From contig JAWQFJ010001269.1 in assembly GCA_034096865.1 (NCBI GenBank), positions 45,964-109,963 on the forward strand: 64,000 nucleotides of DNA, given 5' to 3'. Below, piece after piece: positions 10,476 through 21,819 of the stretch. This DNA is from Theodoxus fluviatilis. Taxonomy: Eukaryota; Mollusca; Gastropoda; Cycloneritida; Neritidae. How positions within the stretch are numbered: position 1 is the stretch's first letter; each line of letters starts with the position of its first letter. A model generated the notes under the pieces. That model was given only the letters and a program-made list of their open reading frames with translations. It had not been told where the DNA came from and ran no database searches. A program made the translations under genes and the position numbers.

Positions 10476-10563
10476 GTGTATGCATTTTTTTGTGGCCTAA
10501 CTTCACTGTCCTCTCTGAATTTCTTCTGTGGTTTGAATGGAAGGATTCCTTGACAGCATGCAG

Positions 10564-10617
10564 GAAAGCTGAACCTGGATGGCATCCATGTTATTCTGGA
10601 TGAGTTGCTCAAAAAGG
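10564..10617 (+). pseudogene. VPS25: inverted copy of VPS25 exon 3
   Basis: This is a 54-base exon with acceptor GCATGCAG and donor GTGAGT (10618-10623), encoding KLNLDGIHVILDELLKKG after the split Arg codon. It is identical to the right-arm exon at 19006-19059. In isolation it is intact, but it is antisense to the complete gene and linked only to the exon 2 copy that carries a stop. Confidence 0.85.
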
Positions 10618-10752
10618 GTGAGTTTTAACCACACAACGTTACTAACAGTAGTAGGCTCATGGATTTGTGCCGCGGGATGCTAGTCCCATGCCTTCAGCAT
10701 CTGCTGTGACTTTGGAGACCGATGTGCGATTGGCTGTCCAAGCCGCAGCATC

Positions 10753-12188
10753 GCGTTTCCCATCATACCCAATCCTCTCTCGGGACCAGAGGTGCGTTTC
10801 CCATCATACCCAATCCTCTCTCAGGACCCGAGGCGCATATCCCATCATACCCAATCCTCTCAGGACCAGAGGTGCGTTTCCCATCATACCCAATCCTCTC
10901 TCGGGACCAGAGGTGCGTTTCCCATCATACCCAATCCTCTCTCAGGACCAGAGGTGTGTTTCCCATCATACCCAATCCTCTCTCAGGACCCGAGGCGCAT
11001 ATCCCATCATACCCAATCCTCTCAGGACCAGAGGTGCGTTTCCCATCATACCCAATCCTCTCTCGGGACCAGAGGTGCATTTCCCATCATACCCAATCCT
11101 CTCTCAGGACCAGAGGTGCGTTTCCCATCATACCCAATCCTCTCTCGGAACCAGAGGTGCGTTTCCCATCATACCCAATCCTCTCTCGGGACCCGAGTCA
11201 CGTTTCCCATCATACCCAATCCTCTCTCGAGACCAGAGGTGCGTTTCCCATCATACCCAATCCTCTCTTGGAACCAGAGGTGCGTTTCCCATCATACCCA
11301 ATCCTCTCTCGGGACCCGAGTCACGTTTCCCATCATACCCAATCCTCTCTCGAGACCAGAGGTGCGTTTCCCATCATACCCAATTCTCTCTCAGGACCAG
11401 AGGCGCGTTTCCCATCATACCCAATCCTCTCTCGGGACCAGAGTCATGTTTCCCATCATACCCAATCCTCTCTCGAGACCAGAGGCGTGTTTCCCATCAT
11501 ACCCAATCCTCTCTCAGGACCAGAGGCGCGTTTCCCATCATACCCAATCCTCTCTCAGGACCCGAGGCGCATATCCCATCATGCCCAATCCTCTCTCAGG
11601 ACCAGAGGCGCATATCCCATCATGCCCAATCCTCTCAGGACCAGAGGTGTGTTTCCCATCATACCCAATCCTCTCTCGAGACCAGAGGTGCGTTTCCCAT
11701 CATACCCAATCCTCTCTCAGGACCAGAGGTGCGTTTCCCATCATACCCAATCCTCTCTCAGGACCAGAGGTGTGTTTCCCATCATACCCAATCCTCTCTC
11801 GGGACCCGAGTCACGTTTCACATCATACCCAATCCTCTCTCGAGACCAGAGGTGCGTTTCCCATCATACCCAATCCTCTCTCGAGACCAGAGGTGCGTTT
11901 CCCATCATACCCAATCCTCTCTCAGGACCAGAGGTGCGTTTCCCATCATACCCAATCCTCTCTCAGGACCAGAGGTGCGTTTCCCATCATACCCAATCCT
12001 CTCTCAGGACCAGAGGTGTGTTTCCCATCATACCCAATCCTCTCTCGGGACCAGAGGCGCGTTTCCCATCATACCCAATCCTCTCTCAGGACCAGAGGTG
12101 TGTTTCCCATCATACCCAATCCTCTCTCGGGACCAGAGGTGCGTTTCCCATCATACCCAATCCTCTCTCGGGACCAGAGGCGCGTTTC
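10753..12188 (+). repeat. 41-bp minisatellite, left arm (about 35 units)
   Basis: The unit contains GTTTCCCATCATACCCAATC followed by CTCTCTCGGGACCAGAGG. A few units lack CTCT. No unit contains a stop codon in any plus-strand phase, so all three forward frames stay open across the array (about 480-515 codons). The three peptides are simply the three phases of the same 41-mer, which argues against coding. The array lies between the VPS25 exon 3 and exon 4 copies. Confidence 0.95.
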
Positions 12189-12425
12189 ATTTAGAAAGTA
12201 TTATAGAAAGTTAAGGGAAGAGTGCTCGTAACGATTGCCTGAGTGGACAGGTTGTACTGGCAGAGAGCTTTGGGCTTTGCAAGTGCCTGCTGTGAGCGCT
12301 CATCTGTGAACATCTTATGAATGTTTCTCTCATTCTAAATGAAAAGGATCACATACAGTGCAATAGCAATGCTTCTGAGAAACCCAGCCCTGCTCTGTCT
12401 GCCTGGAGCTTGGCCTTCCTCTGGA

Positions 12426-12614
12426 GGCACCCCCTGTGGGTGTGGGGCCAGAATAGACCCACTGCGTCTCCCAATGCAATTATTAAAAGGCGAATACATA
12501 AGACATCGGGACTTGATTTGTGTTTACTCTAAACTGTTCTTGAGATTTTCATGCTTAATGGCCTTACATAGCCTACTATGGCTGATGGGCTGTAAAACTC
12601 CATCCATCCATCGC
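12426..12614 (+). mobile_element. SINE-like repeat with short CCAT tail, left arm
   Basis: It carries CCCCCTGTGGGTGTGGGGCC, AAGGCGAATACATAAG and GGCTGATGGGCTGTAAAAC, then CCATCCATCCATC. It is a diverged member of the family at 5326-5552. The mirror is at about 15984-16172. Confidence 0.6.
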
Positions 12615-13014
12615 ACCTGCCATCCACACCAGTGCCACTAGGAAAACAGCCTGGCTGCTGTCATTGCTCTTGCAGGGACCGACACGGGGTCAGGGCTGAC
12701 TAGAGCTACAGCCCTCTACAGACTGCCATGCAGTTAGAGAAACAGTTCATCAGGAGTGCTTTTTGTGGTTTACTGTGAACTGAGATAAACAAAAATGTCA
12801 TGTACTAGAGCCCATGCTTTACAGGAGATGCTAAACTTTGTGGAACCAGCAAGCCTGACATGCTCCCATCATGCTCTCCTGCTTCAGTGCCTCATGTCAC
12901 ATGACCTTTCACTTGGCTTTTCCAGAAAGAAATGAGAGAGAGAGAGTGCTTCGCGGCGTTTGCCTTTTCTCCCTTTTTTAAAATACTTTTTTCTTTCTTT
13001 CTTGGCCATTTGAC

Positions 13015-13287
13015 TGTATTTCCTTTACCTAACCTTTTCCTCAAATAATTTCCACAAGGACATGTCATTTTGTACTTCACTGTATTTCCTTTACCTAACC
13101 TTTTCCTCAAGTAATTTCCACAAGGACATGTCATTTTGTACTTCACTGTATTTCCTTTATGTAGCCTTTTCCTCAAGTAATTTCCACAAGGGCATGTTAT
13201 TTTGTACCTCACTGTATTTCCTTTACCTAACCTTTTCCTCAAGTAATTTCCACAAGGGCATGTTATTTTGTACTTCACTGTATTTCA
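13015..13287 (+). repeat. 66-bp tandem repeat, four copies, left arm
   Basis: Units contain TATTTCCTTTACCTAACC, CAAGTAATTTCCACAAGG and CATGTCATTTTGTACTTCAC. The 22-residue periodicity in translated frames reflects a unit length divisible by three, not a gene. The mirror is at about 15311-15583. Confidence 0.85.
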
Positions 13288-13387
13288 GGCTGATGATCGC
13301 ATATTGAAGATCTCCAAGTCCCCAAAATTGCACAATGCATGCAGTCAACAGTTGTTATGCTTGTTTGAGCATCTCTTGTCAGTGTGC

Positions 13388-13507
13388 TCATTCATTCATT
13401 CATTCATCCATTCATTCATTCATTCATTCATTCATTCATTCATTCATTCATTCATTCATTCATTCATTCATTCATTCATTCATTCATTCATTCATTCATT
13501 CATTCAA
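13388..13507 (+). repeat. (ATTC)n microsatellite beside the exon 4 acceptor
   Basis: Nearly 30 tandem ATTC units end less than 20 bases before the VPS25 exon 4 acceptor. The right arm carries the complement (GAAT)n at about 15087-15210 with a one-unit (4-base) length difference. Confidence 0.95.
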
Positions 13508-13525
13508 TGACCTGTTTTCTTGCAG

Positions 13526-13614
13526 GCCACATAGAGTGGCAGGATAAAGGCAAGAAGCAATGTCTGGTGATGTGGAGGACGCCGGATGAGTGGGGGAAGC
13601 TCATCTACAAATGG
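13526..13614 (+). pseudogene. VPS25: inverted copy of VPS25 exon 4
   Basis: This is an 89-base exon with acceptor TTTCTTGCAG and donor GTAGGT, encoding HIEWQDKGKKQCLVMWRTPD then EWGKLIYKW. The protein matches the right-arm exon at 14980-15068. It is antisense relative to the full gene and lies inside its intron 4. Confidence 0.85.
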
Positions 13615-13971
13615 GTAGGTGTCTCACCTGCAGGCTTGCAGCGACAATTAAAAACCGTGACAAGTTTTGAAATTTGCATAATATTTTTCAAAGGCCTTAA
13701 AAAGTTTAGAAATTTTGGCCTGAAACTGAAAAATCATGGAAATGTTGAGAAAGTTCTGCATCAGCCAAATCTTTTTTTAATCATGCATATTAGCATGTGA
13801 GCAATCACTTCCTGTCACGTGGCATTCAGAGTTACTTCTCTTGACTGGGTGCAAAGTCATTCCCTGCGTTCCGTTGACTCTGCTTCATCTCTGCTACGCT
13901 GTAGCAGGGTCAGGAGTTTCGATTGGTCGGTTTCTTTAATTATTTTTAAAGCACGTTACCATTAAAAGTAG

Positions 13972-14626
13972 AGGGTTTTGGAGGCCCCCTTTGAATACAC
14001 GAATCTCGAATATTATTTGACACTCAAATTTATCACTATTGATCGAAGAAACGACATAATAAAAGTATTAGGGTGGAAAATCATTCATACACAATCTTTG
14101 GTGACGTTTCACCCAGTGGCAGAGGTCAACTTCCTGTCAAAGGTCGCGCAGCAGCTAGAGCGTTTGCTGTGCCTAGCAACGATGAAACTACAGAACTCGT
14201 AGCCGCATTTGATTGGCTCATACTAAACACAACTAATTGGAAGTCACTCCACGGTAAACATGCTTCGAACCATGGAGTTTACATAACATGGAAGTGGAAT
14301 ACGTGCCGATTGCTGTCAAATTTCGAAGAAATAAATGTTTTCGTGCTCTCATCACCGTGGCAGAGTGGATTGTATGTCTTGGTTTGATATTTGTAGTAAA
14401 CGTCGGCATTTATACCCATGAGAGTAACAATTTAGCAGACGACACACATGTTTGGATTTCCTTGACCTTCCTCTATGACTGGTGATGGTTACCTCCCTTT
14501 TGTTATTAATGGATTTTCGACCCTAATGCTTTTATTAAGTCGTTTCTTCGTTCAAGAGTGATAAATTTGAGTGTGAAATAATATTGGGGATTCGTGTATT
14601 CAAAGGGGGCCTCCAAAACCCTCTAC
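13972..14626. mobile_element. centre of the inverted duplication: element with about 110-bp inverted ends
   Basis: The ends read GGAGGCCCCCTTTGAATACA and its inverse, then ATTATTT.ACACTCAAATTT, CGAAGAAACGAC.TAATAAAA and ATTAGGGT.GAAAATC. The inner 80 bases of the two ends differ at about 8 positions (about 10%), while sequence outside position 14005/14589 is almost identical. The roughly 429-base spacer (14083-14511) is unique here, with no recognised gene. I read this as a pre-existing MITE-like inverted repeat at which the duplication, or an assembly fold, took place. Confidence 0.65.
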
Positions 14627-14979
14627 TTTTAATGGTAACGTGCTTTTAAAATAATTAAAGAAACCGACCAATCGAAACTCCTGACCCTGCTACAGCGTAG
14701 CAGAGATGAAGCAGAGTCAACGGAACGCAGGGAATGACTTTGCACCCAGTCAAGAGAAGTAACTCTGAATGCCACGTGACAGGAAGTGATTGCTCACATG
14801 CTAATATGCATGATTAAAAAAAGATTTGGCTGATGCAGAACTTTCTCAACATTTCCATGATTTTTCAGTTTCAGGCCAAAATTTCTAAACTTTTTAAGGC
14901 CTTTGAAAAATATTATGCAAATTTCAAAACTTGTCACGGTTTTTAATTGTCGCTGCAAGCCTGCAGGTGAGACACCTAC

Positions 14980-15068
14980 CCATTTGTAGATGAGCTTCCC
15001 CCACTCATCCGGCGTCCTCCACATCACCAGACATTGCTTCTTGCCTTTATCCTGCCACTCTATGTGGC
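14980..15068 (-). CDS. VPS25: VPS25 exon 4
   Basis: The minus strand gives acceptor TTTCTTGCAG, an 89-base exon, then donor GTAGGT (14974-14979). The exon completes the Gly codon begun in exon 3 and encodes HIEWQDKGKKQCLVMWRTPD then EWGKLIYKW. It corresponds to the conserved W-x-D-K-x-K...MWR-PEEWGKLIY-W block of VPS25 at the junction of the two winged-helix domains. A (GAAT)n microsatellite abuts the acceptor. The next exon in frame is 2357-2432. Confidence 0.92.
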
Positions 15069-15983
15069 CTGCAAGAAAACAGGTCATTGAATGAATGAAT
15101 GAATGAATGAATGAATGAATGAATGAATGAATGAATGAATGAATGAATGAATGAATGAATGAATGAATGAATGAATGAATGAATGAATGGATGAATGAAT
15201 GAATGAATGAGCACACTGACAAGAGATGCTCAAACAAGCATAACAACTGTTGACTGCATGCATTGTGCAATTTTGGGGACTTGGAGATCTTCAATATGCG
15301 ATCATCAGCCTGAAATACAGTGAAGTACAAAATAACATGCCCTTGTGGAAATTACTTGAGGAAAAGGTTAGGTAAAGGAAATACAGTGAGGTACAAAATA
15401 ACATGCCCTTGTGGAAATTACTTGAGGAAAAGGCTACATAAAGGAAATACAGTGAAGTACAAAATGACATGTCCTTGTGGAAATTACTTGAGGAAAAGGT
15501 TAGGTAAAGGAAATACAGTGAAGTACAAAATGACATGTCCTTGTGGAAATTATTTGAGGAAAAGGTTAGGTAAAGGAAATACAGTCAAATGGCCAAGAAA
15601 GAAAGAAAAAAGTATTTTAAAAAAGGGAGAAAAGGCAAACGCCGCGAAGCACTCTCTCTCTCTCATTTCTTTCTGGAAAAGCCAAGTGAAAGGTCATGTG
15701 ACATGAGGCACTGAAGCAGGAGAGCATGATGGGAGCATGTCAGGCTTGCTGGTTCCACAAAGTTTAGCATCTCCTGTAAAGCATGGGCTCTAGTACATGA
15801 CATTTTTGTTTATCTCAGTTCACAGTAAACCACAAAAAGCACTCCTGATGAACTGTTTCTCTAACTGCATGGCAGTCTGTAGAGGGCTGTAGCTCTAGTC
15901 AGCCCTGACCCCGTGTCGGTCCCTGCAAGAGCAATGACAGCAGCCAGGCTGTTTTCCTAGTGGCACTGGTGTGGATGGCAGGT

Positions 15984-16172
15984 GCGATGGATGGATGGAG
16001 TTTTACAGCCCATCAGCCATAGTAGGCTATGTAAGGCCATTAAGCATGAAAATCTCAAGAACAGTTTAGAGTAAACACAAATCAAGTCCCGATGTCTTAT
16101 GTATTCGCCTTTTAATAATTGCATTGGGAGACGCAGTGGGTCTATTCTGGCCCCACACCCACAGGGGGTGCC
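15984..16172 (-). mobile_element. SINE-like repeat, right arm
   Basis: This is the mirror of 12426-12614, read on the minus strand. The CCAT tail points toward lower coordinates (GATGGATGGATGG on the plus strand). Confidence 0.6.
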
Positions 16173-16409
16173 TCCAGAGGAAGGCCAAGCTCCAGGCAGA
16201 CAGAGCAGGGCTGGGTTTCTCAGAAGCATTGCTATTGCACTGTATGTGATCCTTTTCATTTAGAATGAGAGAAACATTCATAAGATGTTCACAGATGAGC
16301 GCTCACAGCAGGCACTTGCAAAGCCCAAAGCTCTCTGCCAGTACAACCTGTCCACTCAGGCAATCGTTACGAGCACTCTTCCCTTAACTTTCTATAATAC
16401 TTTCTAAAT

Positions 16410-18870
16410 GAAACGCGCCTCTGGTCCCGAGAGAGGATTGGGTATGATGGGAAACGCACCTCTGGTTCCGAGAGAGGATTGGGTATGATGGGAAACACAT
16501 TTCTGGTCCCGAGAGAGGATTGGGTATGATGGGAAACACATATCTGGTCCCGAGAGAGGATTGGGTATGATGGGAAACGCACCTCTGGTCCCGAGAGAGG
16601 ATTGGGTATGATGGGAAACACACCTCTGGTCCTGAGAGAGGATTGGGTATGATGGGAAACGCACCTCTGGTCCTGAGAGAGGATTGGGTATGATGGGAAA
16701 CGCACCTCTGGTCCTGAGAGAGGATTGGGTATGATGGGAAACGCACCTCTGGTCCCGTGAGAGGATTGGGTATGATGGGAAACGCACCTCTGGTCTCGAG
16801 AGAGGATTGGGTATGATGGAAAACGCACCTCTGGTCCCGAGAGAGGATTGGGTATGATGGGAAACACACCTCTGGTCCTGAGAGAGGATTGGGCATGATG
16901 GGATATGCGCCTCGGGTCCTGAGAGAGGATTGGGTATGATGGGAAACGCACCTCTGGTCCCGAGAGAGGATTGGGCATGATGGGAAACGCACCTCTGGTC
17001 CTGAGAGAGGATTGGGTATGATGGGATATGCGCCTCTGGTCCCGAGAGAGGATTGGGCATGATGGGAAACGCACCTCTGGTCCTGAGAGAGGATTGGGCA
17101 TGATGGGAAACGCGCCTCGGGTCCTGAGAGAGGATTGGGTATGATGGGAAACACACCTCTGGTCCTGAGAGAGGATTGGGTATGATGGGAAACGCACCTC
17201 TGGTCCTGAGAGAGGATTGGGTATGATGGGAAACGCACATCTGGTCCTGAGAGAGGATTGGGTATGATGGGAAACGCACCTCTGGTCTCGAGAGAGGATT
17301 GGGTATGATGGGAAACGCACATCTGGTCCTGAGAGAGGATTGGGTATGATGGGAAACGCACCTCTGGTCCCGAGAGAGGATTGGGTATGATGGGAAACGC
17401 ACCTCTGGTCTCGAGAGAGGATTGGGTATGATGGGAAACACATATCTGGTCCCGAGAGAGGATTGGGTATGATGGGAAACGCACCTCTGGTCCCGAGAGA
17501 GGATTGGGTATGATGGGAAACACACCTCTGGTCCTGAGAGAGGATTGGGTATGATGGGAAACGCGCCTCTGGTCCCGAGAGAGGATTGGGTATGATGGGA
17601 AACACACCTCTGGTCCTGAGAGAGGATTGGGTATGATGGGAAACGCACCTCTGGTCCTGAGAGAGGATTGGGTATGATGGGAAACGCACCTCTGGTCCTG
17701 AGAGAGGATTGGGTATGATGGGAAACGCACCTCTGGTCTCGAGAGAGGATTGGGTATGATGGGAAACGCACCTCTGGTCTCGAGAGAGGATTGGGTATGA
17801 TGTGAAACGTGACTCGGGTCCCGAGAGAGGATTGGGTATGATGGGAAACACACCTCTGGTCCTGAGAGAGGATTGGGTATGATGGGAAACGCACCTCTGG
17901 TCCTGAGAGAGGATTGGGTATGATGGGAAACGCACCTCTGGTCTCGAGAGAGGATTGGGTATGATGGGAAACACACCTCTGGTCCTGAGAGGATTGGGCA
18001 TGATGGGATATGCGCCTCTGGTCCTGAGAGAGGATTGGGCATGATGGGATATGCGCCTCGGGTCCTGAGAGAGGATTGGGTATGATGGGAAACGCGCCTC
18101 TGGTCCTGAGAGAGGATTGGGTATGATGGGAAACACGCCTCTGGTCTCGAGAGAGGATTGGGTATGATGGGAAACATGACTCTGGTCCCGAGAGAGGATT
18201 GGGTATGATGGGAAACGCGCCTCTGGTCCTGAGAGAGAATTGGGTATGATGGGAAACGCACCTCTGGTCTCGAGAGAGGATTGGGTATGATGGGAAACGT
18301 GACTCGGGTCCCGAGAGAGGATTGGGTATGATGGGAAACGCACCTCTGGTTCCAAGAGAGGATTGGGTATGATGGGAAACGCACCTCTGGTCTCGAGAGA
18401 GGATTGGGTATGATGGGAAACGTGACTCGGGTCCCGAGAGAGGATTGGGTATGATGGGAAACGCACCTCTGGTTCCGAGAGAGGATTGGGTATGATGGGA
18501 AACGCACCTCTGGTCCTGAGAGAGGATTGGGTATGATGGGAAATGCACCTCTGGTCCCGAGAGAGGATTGGGTATGATGGGAAACGCACCTCTGGTCCTG
18601 AGAGGATTGGGTATGATGGGATATGCGCCTCGGGTCCTGAGAGAGGATTGGGTATGATGGGAAACACACCTCTGGTCCTGAGAGAGGATTGGGTATGATG
18701 GGAAACGCACCTCTGGTCCCGAGAGAGGATTGGGTATGATGGGAAACGCACCTCTGGTCCTGAGAGGATTGGGTATGATGGGATATGCGCCTCGGGTCCT
18801 GAGAGAGGATTGGGTATGATGGGAAACGCACCTCTGGTCCCGAGAGAGGATTGGGTATGATGGGAAACGC
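16410..18870 (-). repeat. 41-bp minisatellite, right arm (about 60 units)
   Basis: It has the same unit as 10753-12188, in reverse complement. The array is 2461 bases against 1436 in the left arm, a difference of 1025 = 25 x 41. All three minus-strand frames are open for 815-850 codons, for the same reason as in the left arm. It lies in VPS25 intron 3. Confidence 0.95.
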
Positions 18871-19005
18871 GATGCTGCGGCTTGGACAGCCAATCGCACA
18901 TCGGTCTCCAAAGTCACAGCAGATGCTGAAGGCATGGGACTAGCATCCCGCGGCACAAATCCATGAGCCTACTACTGTTAGTAACGTTGTGTGGTTAAAA
19001 CTCAC

Positions 19006-19059
19006 CCTTTTTGAGCAACTCATCCAGAATAACATGGATGCCATCCAGGTTCAGCTTTC
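19006..19059 (-). CDS. VPS25: VPS25 exon 3
   Basis: This 54-base exon has acceptor GCATGCAG and donor GTGAGT (19000-19005). It completes the split Arg codon from exon 2 (C|GA) and encodes KLNLDGIHVILDELLKKG. This matches the VPS25 segment R-K-L-P-x-E-x-I-x-x-V-L-E-E-L-x-x-K-G, part of the first winged-helix domain. Splice phases agree with exons 2 and 4. Confidence 0.9.
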
Positions 19060-19147
19060 CTGCATGCTGTCAAGGAATCCTTCCATTCAAACCACAGAAG
19101 AAATTCAGAGAGGACAGTGAAGTTAGGCCACAAAAAAATGCATACAC

Positions 19148-19425
19148 TGATACAGATGTGGTTAAGGTAACATTGCAAAAAATAATAGGGTTAGAAGAGG
19201 CCAGATAAGACATAAACCAAACTTTCTTCCACTAAAAATACTTTTTTTTTAACTTACATCATGGATTCCTGAGTGTTCATATGGCAGGGAAGATAGAAAG
19301 CATGCAGTTTATTGTTTAATTATTTTTTTAAAAATTCCTCTTCCTTTTTTTGCACAAAAAAATGGTTACAGTCAGTATGAAAAAATGAGGGTCAGTTGGG
19401 TTACTGTAACTACAACTATTTTTTT
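19148..19425. mobile_element. MITE-like repeat, GTTATGGTAAC family, right arm
   Basis: This is the mirror of 10201-10475, with several interior differences (for example near 19315-19340), showing that the arms are not identical copies. Confidence 0.55.
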
Positions 19426-20447
19426 GGAGGAACCTTACTGATTTTTCTCACTGTAAAATAACTTGCTGTCTTGGGAGAGCTGCTGTTAAAATAAGCTCCC
19501 GACCCAGGGTCAAGTGTCAGCAGAGCATGGCTGTTTTGGGAGAGCTGCTGCCATGGCAACAGCCTGTGGAATGCAGGCACCTGGCCCTAAAAAGACCAGG
19601 ACAAGTCCTGGCTCAGTGGCAGTTTGCTGGGTGACTCTATAGGCATCACTGAATTTACTGTTTGTTATATATCAGTCAGTAATAAACAAGAACAACGGTT
19701 TTCAGATGCTTTCAAGAGTTCATGTCATCCATCAGTTTGTTATATTCAGTTCATTACAAATGTGAATATTTAACAGAAAGAGACAAAATCATGGCAAATG
19801 AAAGTGTTTATTTTCTGATAATTTGTTTCAAGCATGTTCGTTTTAAGTACAGTAGTCCCTGTGACAAGCAGACACCCTTGGGGGAGTCCAAAGGTGTCCC
19901 TACATGACAGGTGTCCCCTCATCAGAGGGATTCGATGATCATGATAGTTCATGTCACTGAACTGATTGACTTGATATATGATATGCATAAGGACATCAAG
20001 AAAGCCACCAATCAACCTGTTTGACTTGTAAACCCTTAAAATTTGTTAAGGCACCCATGTGTTAATTTAATAAAATTCAGTGAAGTTGCCAGGGAGAGGG
20101 TGCATTGGTTCCACATGCGTTACCCATCAACTGAGGTCCAGCTACATGTATAGGAATGGGCTGCATGGGTCCATTCTAGAATGTCCCTTGGAGATCGTAT
20201 TACTAGTTTTGGACATAATTAGCTTCCAGAGGATGGGAAACTGAAGCATTTGTCTCCAGACAGTTGTAGAGCAAATCAGATCTACTTTCACCATGTGAAC
20301 ACGAAAGGGTTAAAGGTTGAAGAACTTTTCCCCCAGAGATTGTTTACAAGCACAATCTTTGTTTAATTTTCTCACAGTAAACATAAAACCACAACCCATT
20401 GCTTGAGGAGAGTTAGGGGTGGGTTGGAGGTCAGGATAGGCATAATG

Positions 20448-20507
20448 AGTGTGTGTGTGTATGCATGTGTGGGTCCATTCGTGCATATATGTGTGTTCAG
20501 TGCTTGT

Positions 20508-20581
<74 letters not shown>

Positions 20582-20600
20582 CTGTGTGTATGTGCACGCA
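20448..20600 (+). repeat. (GT)n microsatellite, right arm
   Basis: This is the mirror of the (CA)n tract at 9020-9180. Confidence 0.9.
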
Positions 20601-20848
20601 GCACAGGCGAGAGAAGAAGTGGGGTTGCGGAGAGAGACACCTGCGCCATTGAGCTACAGTGGAACCCCTTTTACAACTTTACAAAATCTCAGGGAAATCG
20701 GTCTTAAAAGAGGGGGTAAAGTGAATTGCATACATAACTCAACATTTTATGTAGGACAGTGAAAAAACCAAGCACAAAAGACAAAATGCTTTAGATTCAC
20801 ATACAAGATGCCTCTATTATATGTGACTGCTTCAATCATTCAGTTATC

Positions 20849-21217
20849 ATGTTGACGTTTACATGCAACTCATCTCTTTGCATAACCCCTGTTCTCAGTG
20901 ACCTTCATTGGCTTCCAGTTCGCCAACGGGTGGAATTTAAGACCCTCTCCATCATGTTTAAGTGTGAAACTGGTGAAGCCCCAACCTACCTCGGAGAACT
21001 CCTTAGACCTCACAACCCCACAAGGAATCTCCGTTCCTCAAAAAGAAGACTATTGATTGTCCCACAAACAAGGTTACGGAGCTTCGGTGACCGCTCCTTC
21101 AGCGTTGTTGGACCAAGACTCTGGAACCAACTTCCTGAGGGTCTGAGGGTTAGTCCATCCTTGGCCGCATTTAAAACTGGCCTCAAAACTTTTTTATTTC
21201 GTCTTGTCGTGCCATGA
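20849..21217 (+). mobile_element. non-LTR retrotransposon C-terminal fragment, right arm
   Basis: This is the mirror of 8405-8773, encoding the same 122 residues, with HWLPVRQRVEFK and GPRLWNQLP...FKTGLKTFLF motifs. Confidence 0.8.
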
Positions 21218-21331
21218 GCATGTTTATCGTGATAATGGCGCAGTAAAAAATGAACATACATACATACATACATACATACATACATACATAATTTTTTTCT
21301 TTCTGTTTCAATCTTTTCAGGGTGATGCATG

Positions 21332-21785
21332 AAAATCTCTCTCTCCCTCTCTCTCCCCCTCCCTATTTACAAGCTTCCACACTATAGTGACCCACAGAGG
21401 CAGATATGAGATAAGTCTCTCATCTCTTTGTACAGCAGTAACTATCCACCCCACCCTGCATCCTGGATTCCAGCCTCAGATAAATTATCTCTCTTCTGTG
21501 CCCCCACCCTCTCCCTGCTCCTTCTCCCAGTCATCATGTTTGCCTACCCACCCCCACCACCCCCCCCCCTCTCCTTCTCTTGCTCTCCCAGTCATTATCC
21601 TACCCTCGAAACCCCCCTCCTCTCTCTCTCTCTCTACCCACCCCCACTCTTTCTCTCCCCCCTCCTCATTATGTCTGCCTAACCCACCCACCCCCTTTCT
21701 GCTCTCCTCTTCCCATTATTGTATCTGCCTCCCCTCCCCCCCCCCCCCCCCCCCGACCCTCCTCTCTCTCTCTCTCTGGGATCAG
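21332..21785 (+). repeat. CT/CCCAC low-complexity block, right arm
   Basis: This is the mirror of 7840-8290. The C run near 21738-21754 is shorter than its G-run counterpart, and small substitutions distinguish the arms. Confidence 0.85.
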
Positions 21786-21819
21786 GGGTAATGCACCAGA
21801 TGCTAAAGGTAGTATACAA

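Larger units (their letters stand above)
4001..14082 (+). repeat. left arm of giant inverted duplication
   Basis: Positions x in this arm match the reverse complement at about 28594-28598 minus x between the centre and the 41-bp array, and at about 29622-29646 minus x outside it. The step is the 25 extra 41-bp units in the right arm. The arm contains copies of VPS25 exons 2, 3 and 4 on the plus strand, a LINE, MITEs, SINEs and minisatellites. Scattered single-base and small indel differences from the right arm are visible. By eye the arms look about 98-99% identical outside the simple repeats. Confidence 0.95.

Noticed and set aside
10753..18870. Frames of 480-850 codons as giant repeat proteins
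   Set aside because: All three phases of the same 41-mer are open, the array is intronic to VPS25 and flanked by its splice sites, and unit variants are not phase-restricted by eye.
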